DNA of 54,948 nucleotides, from NCBI RefSeq assembly GCF_000829455.1, contig NZ_JXAK01000049.1:1-54948 (forward strand). The letters are read 5' to 3'. Positions 44,378 to 51,878 of this stretch are shown piece by piece. A program made the translations under genes and the position numbers. The notes beneath the pieces were generated by a model that was not told where the DNA came from, ran no database searches, and saw only the letters and a program-made list of their open reading frames with translations. The stretch is from Gordoniibacillus kamchatkensis (lineage in GTDB: Bacteria > Bacillota > Bacilli > Paenibacillales > NBRC-103111). Position 1 is the first letter of the stretch. Every line of letters starts with the position of its first letter.

Positions 44378-45277
44378 ATGGCGGCAAAGAGTACAAACTC
44401 CGAAAGCGTTCTATTCGACATTTTTTTATATGCCTTTATGATTTCGGTCGGTATCGTGACCGTTTATCCGTTCTTAAACGTACTGGCAATATCGTTCAAT
44501 CAAGCGATGGACACGGTCAGGGGAGGCATCTATTTATGGCCAAGGATCTTTACACTGGACAACTACAAAGAAATTTTCATCTACAACAATTTGATAGTGG
44601 CCTTTAAAAATTCCGTCCTTCGGACGGTGCTCGGCACTTTGCTAGGCGTGTTCAGCGCGGCGATGGTGGCCTATGTGCTTAGCCGGAAAGATTTTATCGC
44701 GAGGAAACAAATTTCCTTCGTGTTTGTTCTGACGCTGTATTTCTCCGGCGGGATCATACCGGTCTATATGCTTATACGCGACCTGCATTTGATGAATACC
44801 TTTTGGGTTTACATTTTGCCGGGGCTGGTTAACGCTTGGAATATTTTCGTGATCCGTTCCTATATAGACGGATTGCCGATCAGTCTTCAGGAATCAGCCA
44901 AGATTGATGGCGCGAACGACTTGGCGATTTTCTTCAGGATCATTCTTCCGCTCTGCAAACCAGTGCTTGCGACCATAGCGCTCTTCATTGCGGTGGGACA
45001 ATGGAATTCCTGGTTCGATACGTTTCTTTACAACAGCAATTCCGACGATTTGACGACACTGCAATACGAATTGATGAAAATATTGGCCAATACCACGGCG
45101 GGGGCCAGCAGTGCCGATATGGCTAGAAGCGGCAATCCCGAGCTGACTACACGCGTATCGCCAGAGTCGATTCGGGCTTCGATTACAATCGTGGCGACAC
45201 TGCCCATTTTGGTCGTGTACCCCTTCCTGCAAAAGTATTTTGTGCAAGGGCTTACGCTGGGGGCCGTAAAAAGCTAG
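44378..45277 (+). CDS. ABC sugar transporter permease, LplC/YtcP type
   Basis: Protein of 299 aa; AAAGGAGG precedes ATG 44378. Six helices, EAA loop LPISLQESAKIDGANDLAIF, and the long segment before the last helix (about residues 225-270) typical of LplC/YtcP. Forms the heterodimeric channel with the LplB-type permease encoded just upstream, for import of oligosaccharides likely derived from mannan. 18-nt gap to the previous gene; the binding-protein gene follows 71 nt later. Confidence 0.93.
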   Translation: MAAKSTNSESVLFDIFLYAFMISVGIVTVYPFLNVLAISFNQAMDTVRGGIYLWPRIFTLDNYKEIFIYNNLIVAFKNSVLRTVLGTLLGVFSAAMVAYVLSRKDFIARKQISFVFVLTLYFSGGIIPVYMLIRDLHLMNTFWVYILPGLVNAWNIFVIRSYIDGLPISLQESAKIDGANDLAIFFRIILPLCKPVLATIALFIAVGQWNSWFDTFLYNSNSDDLTTLQYELMKILANTTAGASSADMARSGNPELTTRVSPESIRASITIVATLPILVVYPFLQKYFVQGLTLGAVKS

Positions 45278-45348
45278 AGAAGTTTCTATTCGGTTGTAAC
45301 AGATATTTCTGTTATATACAAACCAAGATTATTAAGGGAGGCACAAAG

Positions 45349-47022
45349 ATGGGAAACGCAAAGACGTGGGCTGCAGTTACGTTGGCTGCGGCGCTAATCG
45401 GGCTCACGGGGTGTACGAATGCCAACAAAAATGAGGGCGCGTCCGTGGCGACGACAAGCGGGGACGACAAAAAGCCGATCACGATTACGATGTTCAGCGA
45501 AGATCTCAACTCCAACTATGAGAATATGCAAAGTCCCGTCGGAAAAAAAATCACGGAACTCACAGGCGTTACGCTGAAAATCGATTATCCGGTCGGCGAT
45601 CCGAAGCAGAAAATTGCGCTTATGGCCGCTAGCGGCGAATACCCGGATCTGATCTTCGCCAAAAACGATTCCAATTTGATCGTTAACGCCGGCGGTTTTA
45701 TCGATCTTGCACCACTCATCGACAAGTATGGACCGAATATCAAAAAGCTGTACGGTGACTACCTGAACCGTCTGCGCTGGAGTAAGGACAACCCAGCGAT
45801 TTATTTTTTGGGTACCTATGGCGTCAACGAGAAGCAGTGGGAACCGAAGGACGGCTTCATGCTGCAGCATCAGGTTGTAAAGGAACTGAACTATCCGAAG
45901 CTCAAAAACTTGCAGGATTTTGAAAACGCTATTAAAACGTTCAAGGAAAAGCACCCGACAATCAACGGACAGCCTACAATCGGATTAACCTTGATCGCCG
46001 AAGACTGGCGCATTGCGCAGAGCGTAACGAATCCGGCCGTATTCTCCACTGGCGGTTCTGATGACGGCGAATGGTACATCGACGATAAAACGCAAAAACC
46101 GGTATTCCATTATACTCGTCCGGAAGAGAAAGAATATTTCAAATGGCTGAACCACATGTATGCAACAGGTCTGATGGATCCGGAAAGCTTCACCCAAAAA
46201 TACGATCAATATAAGGCAAAGATCGCTTCCGGTCGCGTCCTTGGTCTGATCGATTCCAGGTGGCAGTACCAGGAGCCGGAACAAGCACTGAAGCAAGCCG
46301 GCAAACCGGAGCTGACTTACGGCATTTATCCGATCATGCTCAATGACAGTCTCAAAAACCGCAATTTCCAAGACGCCGGATACTCGGCCGGCTGGGGAAT
46401 TGGCATCTCCAAGAGCGCCAAGGATCCGGTCCGCATTATCAAGTTCCTGGATTGGCTCTGCTCGGACGAAGCTCAGATTTTGAACAACTGGGGCATTGAA
46501 GGCGTCAATTATAAGGTCGAGAACGGCAAGCGTGTTGTAACCGACATGGACCTGCGCAACTCGGATCCACAGTATGGCAAGAAAACCGGTATCGGCGTAT
46601 ATGGCTATCCGTTCCCGCAGTATGGCAATGGTGTAAAGGATTCTTCGGGACAAACGTATACGATCAAGAGCGAACAGCAAATAATGGACGCTTATACGGC
46701 GCCTGAGAAAGACGTACTTTCTCACTACAACGCTAAGATGTGGCAGGATTTATTCCCGAAAGCATCGGAATTCCCGGTCAAGCCATGGGGGGCCGCTTGG
46801 CAAATTAATATCCCGTCGGATACGGAAGGTGCAGTCATATTCCAGAAGCTTGAGGATATCGTAAGGAAACGCATCCCCGAGATGATTATCAAATCGCCGG
46901 ACAATTTCGACGCTCTATGGGACCAGTTCCAGCGAGAGATGGATCAAGCGGGCGTTCATAAGCTGGAAGGCCAGTTTGATCAATTACTAAAGCAGCGAAT
47001 TGAGCTTTGGAATAATAAGTAG
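45349..47022 (+). CDS. extracellular solute-binding lipoprotein, LplA type
   Basis: Protein of 557 aa with AGGGAGG upstream of ATG 45349. The lipoprotein signal ends in LTGC, lipid on Cys22. Length and features (IGLTLIAEDWRIAQSV, AGYSAGWGIGISKSAKDP, ITELTGVTL near the N-terminus) match the large binding proteins of LplABC systems. It would capture oligosaccharides released by the surface mannanase and deliver them to the two permeases. Last gene of the GH36/ABC operon; followed by a terminator. Confidence 0.92.
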   Translation: MGNAKTWAAVTLAAALIGLTGCTNANKNEGASVATTSGDDKKPITITMFSEDLNSNYENMQSPVGKKITELTGVTLKIDYPVGDPKQKIALMAASGEYPDLIFAKNDSNLIVNAGGFIDLAPLIDKYGPNIKKLYGDYLNRLRWSKDNPAIYFLGTYGVNEKQWEPKDGFMLQHQVVKELNYPKLKNLQDFENAIKTFKEKHPTINGQPTIGLTLIAEDWRIAQSVTNPAVFSTGGSDDGEWYIDDKTQKPVFHYTRPEEKEYFKWLNHMYATGLMDPESFTQKYDQYKAKIASGRVLGLIDSRWQYQEPEQALKQAGKPELTYGIYPIMLNDSLKNRNFQDAGYSAGWGIGISKSAKDPVRIIKFLDWLCSDEAQILNNWGIEGVNYKVENGKRVVTDMDLRNSDPQYGKKTGIGVYGYPFPQYGNGVKDSSGQTYTIKSEQQIMDAYTAPEKDVLSHYNAKMWQDLFPKASEFPVKPWGAAWQINIPSDTEGAVIFQKLEDIVRKRIPEMIIKSPDNFDALWDQFQREMDQAGVHKLEGQFDQLLKQRIELWNNK

Positions 47023-47035
47023 CTTATTAGGTAGG

Positions 47036-47075
47036 AAGACTGTCCGAAAAGGTAAACTTCGGGCGGTCTTTTCTC
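47036..47075 (+). terminator. intrinsic terminator of the ABC operon
   Basis: AAGACTGTCCGAA (47036-47048) and TTCGGGCGGTCTT (47058-47070) with one G-U pair, then TTCTC, 14 nt after the binding-protein stop. Confidence 0.8.
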
Positions 47076-47136
47076 ATATGGAACCAAACGTAAATAAAAG
47101 GTAGATGTGTAGAAGCTAACAATTCTTTAATTTTGT

Positions 47137-47165
47137 TTGGTGAACCGTTAATTGTATGCTACAAT
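47137..47165 (+). promoter_or_regulatory. promoter of the LacI-family gene
   Basis: TTGGTG (47137-47142), 17 bp, TACAAT (47160-47165), with TGC before the -10. 32 nt to the ATG. Confidence 0.65.
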
Positions 47166-47197
47166 AGACGATGTAGCTTAAGATGGAGTGATCGCGT

Positions 47198-48259
47198 ATG
47201 AGAAGAGTGACGATGCAGCAAATCGCCGATCAGGTTGGTGTCTCCAAATTCGCTGTTTCACAGGCACTGTCAGGCAAACCCGGTGTAGGGGATGAAACGA
47301 GAGCGAAGATTATTCAGACTGCTGCCGCTCTCGGATATAACCTGTCGTCCCAATGGGCGATAAAGAAGCAAAGCGGAGAGCCACCGATTCATGAGCGCAA
47401 AACTTCCGCAGTATCCAAGAATACGGTGATCGTTCTGCTGCCTAACGTACGCTTTCAAGAGCGGGGGGCCGTATTTTGGGGAAGAATCATCGACGGCGTT
47501 TCTTCCGAATTGGAGAAACAAGGAATAAGGGTGATGATGGTAACGGAGAACAATGCCGAAGGCTTCATCGATATTATTAATCCATCCGCCGTTCTCGGTC
47601 TAATCGGGATCGGTTATATTCCGAGCCAGTTATTGCTGGAGATACGAAAAACGGCCATCCCTTTCGTCCTTATTGATCACGAGGATCCACTGATTCCTTG
47701 CGATTCGGTGTTTATGAACAACTATGACTGCTTCCGAAAGCTGACTACGAATTTGATCGCTTTAGGTCATCGTCGAATGCGATTTATCGGCAATCCGACG
47801 TACTCGCGGAGTTTTCATGAACGGTGGCTCGGCTTTCGCATGGTACTTGAGGAGAACCGTCTCTCCGTTCCCTCAACGGATGATCCTCTATTGAATCTGG
47901 ATGAGAATGCACAAGACGTTATCGAACAGACCATCAATCAATTGATCGAAACGAATGAGCTTCCGCAAGTTTTTGTTTGCGCCAACGATTTTTATGCCCA
48001 TATGACGATTCGCCTGTTGATCATGCGAGGAGTCAGGGTGCCGGTGGATGTTTCGGTCACCGGCTTTGATAATACGCAGGAGTATCGAGATCTTCCCAGT
48101 CTGAGTACTGTAGAAGTGCACAACGAATTAATGGGGATTCGTGCTGTCGAGGTGCTGCAAAAACGATTGAAGAACCCTGATTTGCCCTATGAGAAAACAT
48201 TGATTTATGGCGAAGTGCTTTTCCGACAATCGGTAGCAAGGTGCGACATTAAAGAATGA
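47198..48259 (+). CDS. LacI-family transcription regulator
   Basis: Protein of 353 aa. The DNA-binding helix-turn-helix opens the protein (MQQIADQVGVSKFAVSQALS, then GKPGVGDETRAKI), followed by a periplasmic-binding-protein-like effector domain with the dimerising segments VSVTGFDNTQEYRDLPSLST and LGHRRMRFIGNPTYSRSF. Such regulators repress sugar genes until a sugar binds. Same strand, directly after the GH36/ABC operon, with its own promoter, so it is the likely local repressor of mannan or alpha-galactoside use. The effector is not predictable. Confidence 0.92.
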   Translation: MRRVTMQQIADQVGVSKFAVSQALSGKPGVGDETRAKIIQTAAALGYNLSSQWAIKKQSGEPPIHERKTSAVSKNTVIVLLPNVRFQERGAVFWGRIIDGVSSELEKQGIRVMMVTENNAEGFIDIINPSAVLGLIGIGYIPSQLLLEIRKTAIPFVLIDHEDPLIPCDSVFMNNYDCFRKLTTNLIALGHRRMRFIGNPTYSRSFHERWLGFRMVLEENRLSVPSTDDPLLNLDENAQDVIEQTINQLIETNELPQVFVCANDFYAHMTIRLLIMRGVRVPVDVSVTGFDNTQEYRDLPSLSTVEVHNELMGIRAVEVLQKRLKNPDLPYEKTLIYGEVLFRQSVARCDIKE

Positions 48260-48318
48260 TTTGCCGGTCTAGAGCATTTAAACGGATTTTCCTAAATGCA
48301 TCCCAACTAAGCAAAAGC

Positions 48319-48359
48319 GGCTGTCCAAAAAGCCATCTATGATGACTTTTTGGACAGCC
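48319..48359. terminator. 14-bp perfect inverted repeat, terminator-like
   Basis: GGCTGTCCAAAAAG (48319-48332) and CTTTTTGGACAGCC (48346-48359) with a 13-nt loop. It follows the LacI gene by 59 nt. The T-run is inside the stem. It shares the GGCTGTCC core with the hairpin after the SLH gene. Confidence 0.6.
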
Positions 48360-48425
48360 TGTTCCATGTTAAGAAAGATTTTTTCCGTGATAAGCAGGGA
48401 AGGAAATCCGTAATAGAGGCTATAA

Positions 48426-48644
48426 CGCGTTATCGCACACATTGACCGACAGATGGAGGAGGAGCTTCGGCTACCCGATCTTTTTCATGACGTTCCTTTT
48501 GCCGGAGCGGTATTATTTGGCATTGTCAGTCATTCTTATGCGAAAATGGTGGAAGCGCAAGGCAAGCCGTTCGTCATGCTCGAATCGTACCATCGCGGTA
48601 TTAAAGTACCAGATGTTACCTCGGCCAACGGCAATTCGGACTAG
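48426..48644 (+). pseudogene. LacI-type effector-domain remnant
   Basis: One frame from 48426 to TAG 48642-48644 reads GAVLFGIVSHSYAKMVEAQG and KPFVMLESYHRGIKVPD, the pattern of a LacI/GalR effector domain. It has no DNA-binding part and no C-terminal half. An overlapping longer frame (48442 to 49050) reads nonsense here. Confidence 0.5.
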
Positions 48645-48645
48645 A

Positions 48646-49050
48646 TCTGCACGAATTCTGCAAATGCTACTTTTAACGGAAGATCGCTCACGTTTGTGGT
48701 ACCAGCTAGGCAGATGCTTAAACAGCTTTACCGCCGAATATTTCATTCATCTGCAGCGTGAAGAAGGACTTGGAATGGAAGCGTTATGGAACCATCTGGA
48801 CGATGAACAAATCCATGATTTATCCGTAAAAATACGCTCTTCCATTTCCCCGCATGCCATGATGATTTTCCTTCACTATATGCTTCCCGCAATTTCTCAC
48901 GCAGATCGATTCGTGATTTTAAGCGACATGAAACGGTTTGCTCCGCGGGAATTTTATGAAGCGGTTTTTCAATTGGCAGAAAGCCGATTAGAACAGCAGA
49001 GCTTTTCCGCGTTAAAGTCGGCATTAGATACTATAGAAGCGGCGAGTTAG
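48646..49050 (+). pseudogene. hemerythrin-domain protein, C-terminal remnant
   Basis: About 134 residues resemble the C-terminal part of hemerythrin (HHE) proteins: FTAEYFIHLQREEGLGMEAL with an HxxxE iron-ligand pair, ALWNHLDDEQIHDL, and HAMMIFLHYMLPAISHADR. The N-terminal helices with the other iron ligands are gone. The open frame upstream (from 48442) is an accident of the junction with the LacI remnant. Likely non-functional; no ribosome site serves this part. Confidence 0.5.
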
Positions 49051-49136
49051 ATATGACTGTTTAGTTATGGAGCAGCGGCGGCAATTAATTGTACTTCCGT
49101 GGATGGAATATCTTCGCCGTTATAGCCAGACATGAA

Positions 49137-49173
49137 GAAATCCAGCAAATCCTAGATTTTGCTGGATTTCTAT
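49137..49173. terminator. bidirectional intrinsic terminator
   Basis: GAAATCCAGCAAA (49137-49149) and TTTGCTGGATTTC (49158-49170) pair over 13 bp with an 8-nt loop. It separates the hemerythrin remnant from the convergent PEP-synthase-like genes. Confidence 0.75.
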
Positions 49174-49226
49174 ATTTATCAACGATGTCCTTTCCAATAC
49201 CCGGAGGAAAACTCAAATAGGGTTTA

Positions 49227-50848
49227 CTATCCATAGTACACAATCCCATTGGTCCCGTCTACGGTGACTTCGTCCCCATCCTTTAATTTGGAGGTTGCCA
49301 CCTTCGTTCCGACAACGCCGGGAAGCTTATATTCCCTGGCAACGATACTGGCATGCGACAGGATTCCACCGGCATCGGTAATGAGGGCGCCGGCGGTGGG
49401 GAATAGAACCGTCCATGGCGGTGTCGCTGTTTTACAGACGAGGATATCGCCTTTTTTTAGCTTAGCAAAGTCTTCTTGTCCGTGAATGACCTTAACCTTG
49501 CCAGTATAAATGCCCGCAGAAGCTGCATAACCTTTGAAGGATTTCGCCGGATCTCCTGCAAGGCCGTGGGGCAATCCGAAAATACGCTCGATGACCGGAT
49601 CGCGCAGCATGCCCGATGGGGTGCCAAAGAATGGCTTCGGCTGTCTGCTCAGATTTTCTTTAAAACTATTTTTGTTCTGCTCCACGACTTTATGAAGAGG
49701 TACAGGCTCCTGTAAAGCCTCCAACAAATCGTCCAAGTATAAAAAGAAAATGTCCTCTTCGCATGCAAGAATCCGATGCTGAACCAAGGTACGTCCTACA
49801 TTCTTTAGGAAGTAACGGGATTTGGCAGCTATCATCTCGTCGATGTAGAAATGGTGATCCTCATCTGCACCCCAACAAGATATTGCCCATCCGTAGACTT
49901 CTTTAAAACGGTTCGTCATTTTGCCTTCGGGAAGGCGTTCGAAAAGCTCCTTCACCTTTGCTTGGCGTTCCGCTACGATTTGTCTGAATATCTTGTCGAA
50001 ATCGTAGTCGTGTTGAACGTAATTCGTAATCATTGACAAAGCATAGGAAGGATTCTCAAACCAAGTTTCTTCCGTGAGCTCATGGGTGATCGCTGTACGG
50101 TGACCATAGATGTTTAAGAAATCGTGCAGATCCCTCAAAAATTCCCTGCCCTCAGCGGTTTGCCCGAGCGTTTCTACCGGATTCCCGGAATACGTTAGGG
50201 CAGAACGCAGCAATGCGGAGGATTTGACTTGATTGGCCAAGAGCCATAGCCCGCGATCGGTTTCGAGGGACATATTCATAATCCCCTTCAGTAAATCATA
50301 TACCTCCTCAGGGTGCTCCGCGCCGGTCGCCCGTCCGTATGCTTCTTCCAATGTAATCGCCAAACAGGTTCGAGGTATCGTTGTTTCAAAGTGGTACTGC
50401 CATGCTTTCATATAAAATTGCTGCAATTCTTCTACATACTGGTGGGCTTCTTTTATCGCCAAACATCCCGTAGATCGTTCAGACAACTTATTATAGAATG
50501 GCATGAAGAACTCATTAACCCTGCTTTCAAGATAAGACTGGATCTGAGGGTAAAGCTCCTCCATTTTTTTCTTATGCTTGGCCATTCTTTCTTCGATTGG
50601 TTCGGGATGAGGGGGCATTGTCTGATAAAAATACCCTCGATCGGTCTTGACGATGAATTGGGCGATCGCATCTTCATATTTTCAAACGCTCTCTTGGTTC
50701 CTATCGTTACGGCAGGTATCATAAAAGAAGCAAACAGAGGAGATAACGGTCGGGAGAAGTGAGTATCATCCAGCATCCAAAATGCTTGCTCTTTATCGTT
50801 TTCGCTTAGGATTAAGCTTGTCTTCCAATCCGATAAACGGTTCGTCAT
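49227..50848 (-). pseudogene. PEP-utilising enzyme, substrate and His-swivel part, one-base frameshift
   Basis: ATG 50848 follows GGAGGG. The first frame reads MTNRLSDWKTSLILSEND and SPLFASFMIPAV, then breaks at about 50674. One added base joins FENMK to AIAQFIVKTDRGYFYQTMPP and the long second frame, giving 541 codons. The end holds the swivelling phosphohistidine domain: GGILSHASIVAREYKLPGV with the catalytic His, and DGDEVTVDGTNG. This part corresponds to the C-terminal two thirds of PEP synthase or rifampicin phosphotransferase; its ATP-binding partner is the next gene upstream. The frameshift may be a real mutation or a sequence error. Confidence 0.8.
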
Positions 50849-50853
50849 TTTTC

Positions 50854-51708
50854 TCACCCTCCATTGGTTATGTTTCTTGCCTGCAGGATATGGAGCTTTC
50901 CGTGCCGGTATGCAAATTCAACATCAACGGGGTACCCAAATAGCGTTTCAATACCCATGATCATGGCCCGAAGTTCATGCAGCTGTTCGTCATTTAAACT
51001 AAAACTCGATTGTTCTTGACTGGTCGTTTCGGCTATGCGTGTCCCATACCGATCGAGGATAGTCTTGCAATCTTTATCTCCGAGATCCCTTGCAACGATT
51101 GCATTCCTTTGTTTGGAAAGAGCGAAGACGTCCGGCGTCACCAGGCCGGATACTACCGCCTCGCCTAATCCAAAATTGGCATTTATGATAATCTCATCAT
51201 CATTTCCTGTAATCGGGTTTTTGCTGAAGGCAACTCCGGCAACGTCCGCATGGACGAATTCCTGAACGATAACGGACATTGCCGGTGCTTGGCCGCCTGC
51301 AGACCCTCTTTGTGTCAGATAAGATTGGGCATGGCCCTGATACACAGAAAGCCAACAGCGCTTAATCGATTCCAGCAAGTTAACGAAATGAACGTTCAGA
51401 ATGGTTTCATATTGTCCGGCAAACGAGGCCGACTCCAAGTCTTCTATGGAACAGGAGGAGCGAACGACCACGGGAGGCTGCACATATTTTTTATAAGCTG
51501 CCTCAATTTCTTGACGCATGTACTCGGGGAAAACCCACCCATAAGGGTCCTGATCGCTCTGAACGGCATGCTCGAAAGTTTGAGCCGGGATGACGAATCC
51601 TTTAGGAACGGGAAATCGGGATTGAAACAGAAGCGCAAGGTTCTTGGCCTTACCTCCGATTTCGTCCTCTGTCCGTGCATCCGTAAAGGGAATCATCTTG
51701 GGCACCAA
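50854..51708 (-). CDS. PEP/pyruvate-binding (ATP-grasp) domain protein, partner of the adjacent His-domain gene
   Basis: Protein of 284 aa, TTG start at 51708 (AAGGAG 6-7 nt upstream; the GTG at 51705 is possible). It is a stand-alone PPDK_N ATP-binding domain: GGKAKNLALLFQS, VVVRSSCSIEDLESASFAGQ, VIVQEFVHADVAGVAFSKNP, INANFGLGEAVVSG and VDVEFAYRHGKLHILQAR. In PEP synthase and rifampicin phosphotransferase this domain is joined to the His domain; here the chain ends NITNGG and the next gene starts 5 nt later. Together they likely phosphorylate a small molecule from ATP via a His domain; the acceptor (pyruvate or an antibiotic) is unknown. Confidence 0.85.
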   Translation of the reverse strand: MVPKMIPFTDARTEDEIGGKAKNLALLFQSRFPVPKGFVIPAQTFEHAVQSDQDPYGWVFPEYMRQEIEAAYKKYVQPPVVVRSSCSIEDLESASFAGQYETILNVHFVNLLESIKRCWLSVYQGHAQSYLTQRGSAGGQAPAMSVIVQEFVHADVAGVAFSKNPITGNDDEIIINANFGLGEAVVSGLVTPDVFALSKQRNAIVARDLGDKDCKTILDRYGTRIAETTSQEQSSFSLNDEQLHELRAMIMGIETLFGYPVDVEFAYRHGKLHILQARNITNGG

Positions 51709-51782
51709 CTAACACTCCTTACCGATCATGATGCTTAAGACCATATTACGTGAATTGAAGTCGTTCATCTATCGGGAAAATT

Positions 51783-51792
51783 ACGTATACGT
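51783..51792. promoter_or_regulatory. palindrome between divergent genes
   Basis: ACGTATACGT is a perfect 10-bp palindrome in the 170-bp divergent gap. Possible operator for the LuxR-type protein; no promoter hexamers were convincing. Confidence 0.35.
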
Positions 51793-51878
51793 CAAAGGGA
51801 AATTTTCGAAATGCGCAGAACATATATCTTGAAATACCGAATAGCCGCGACTCTCCAAAGAAGGGTTGTTTTCGAATC

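Noticed and set aside
48442-49050. A 202-codon ORF taken as one protein
   Set aside because: Its first 60 codons read nonsense in the frame shared with a LacI-like piece; only the later part resembles hemerythrin. It is a junction artefact.
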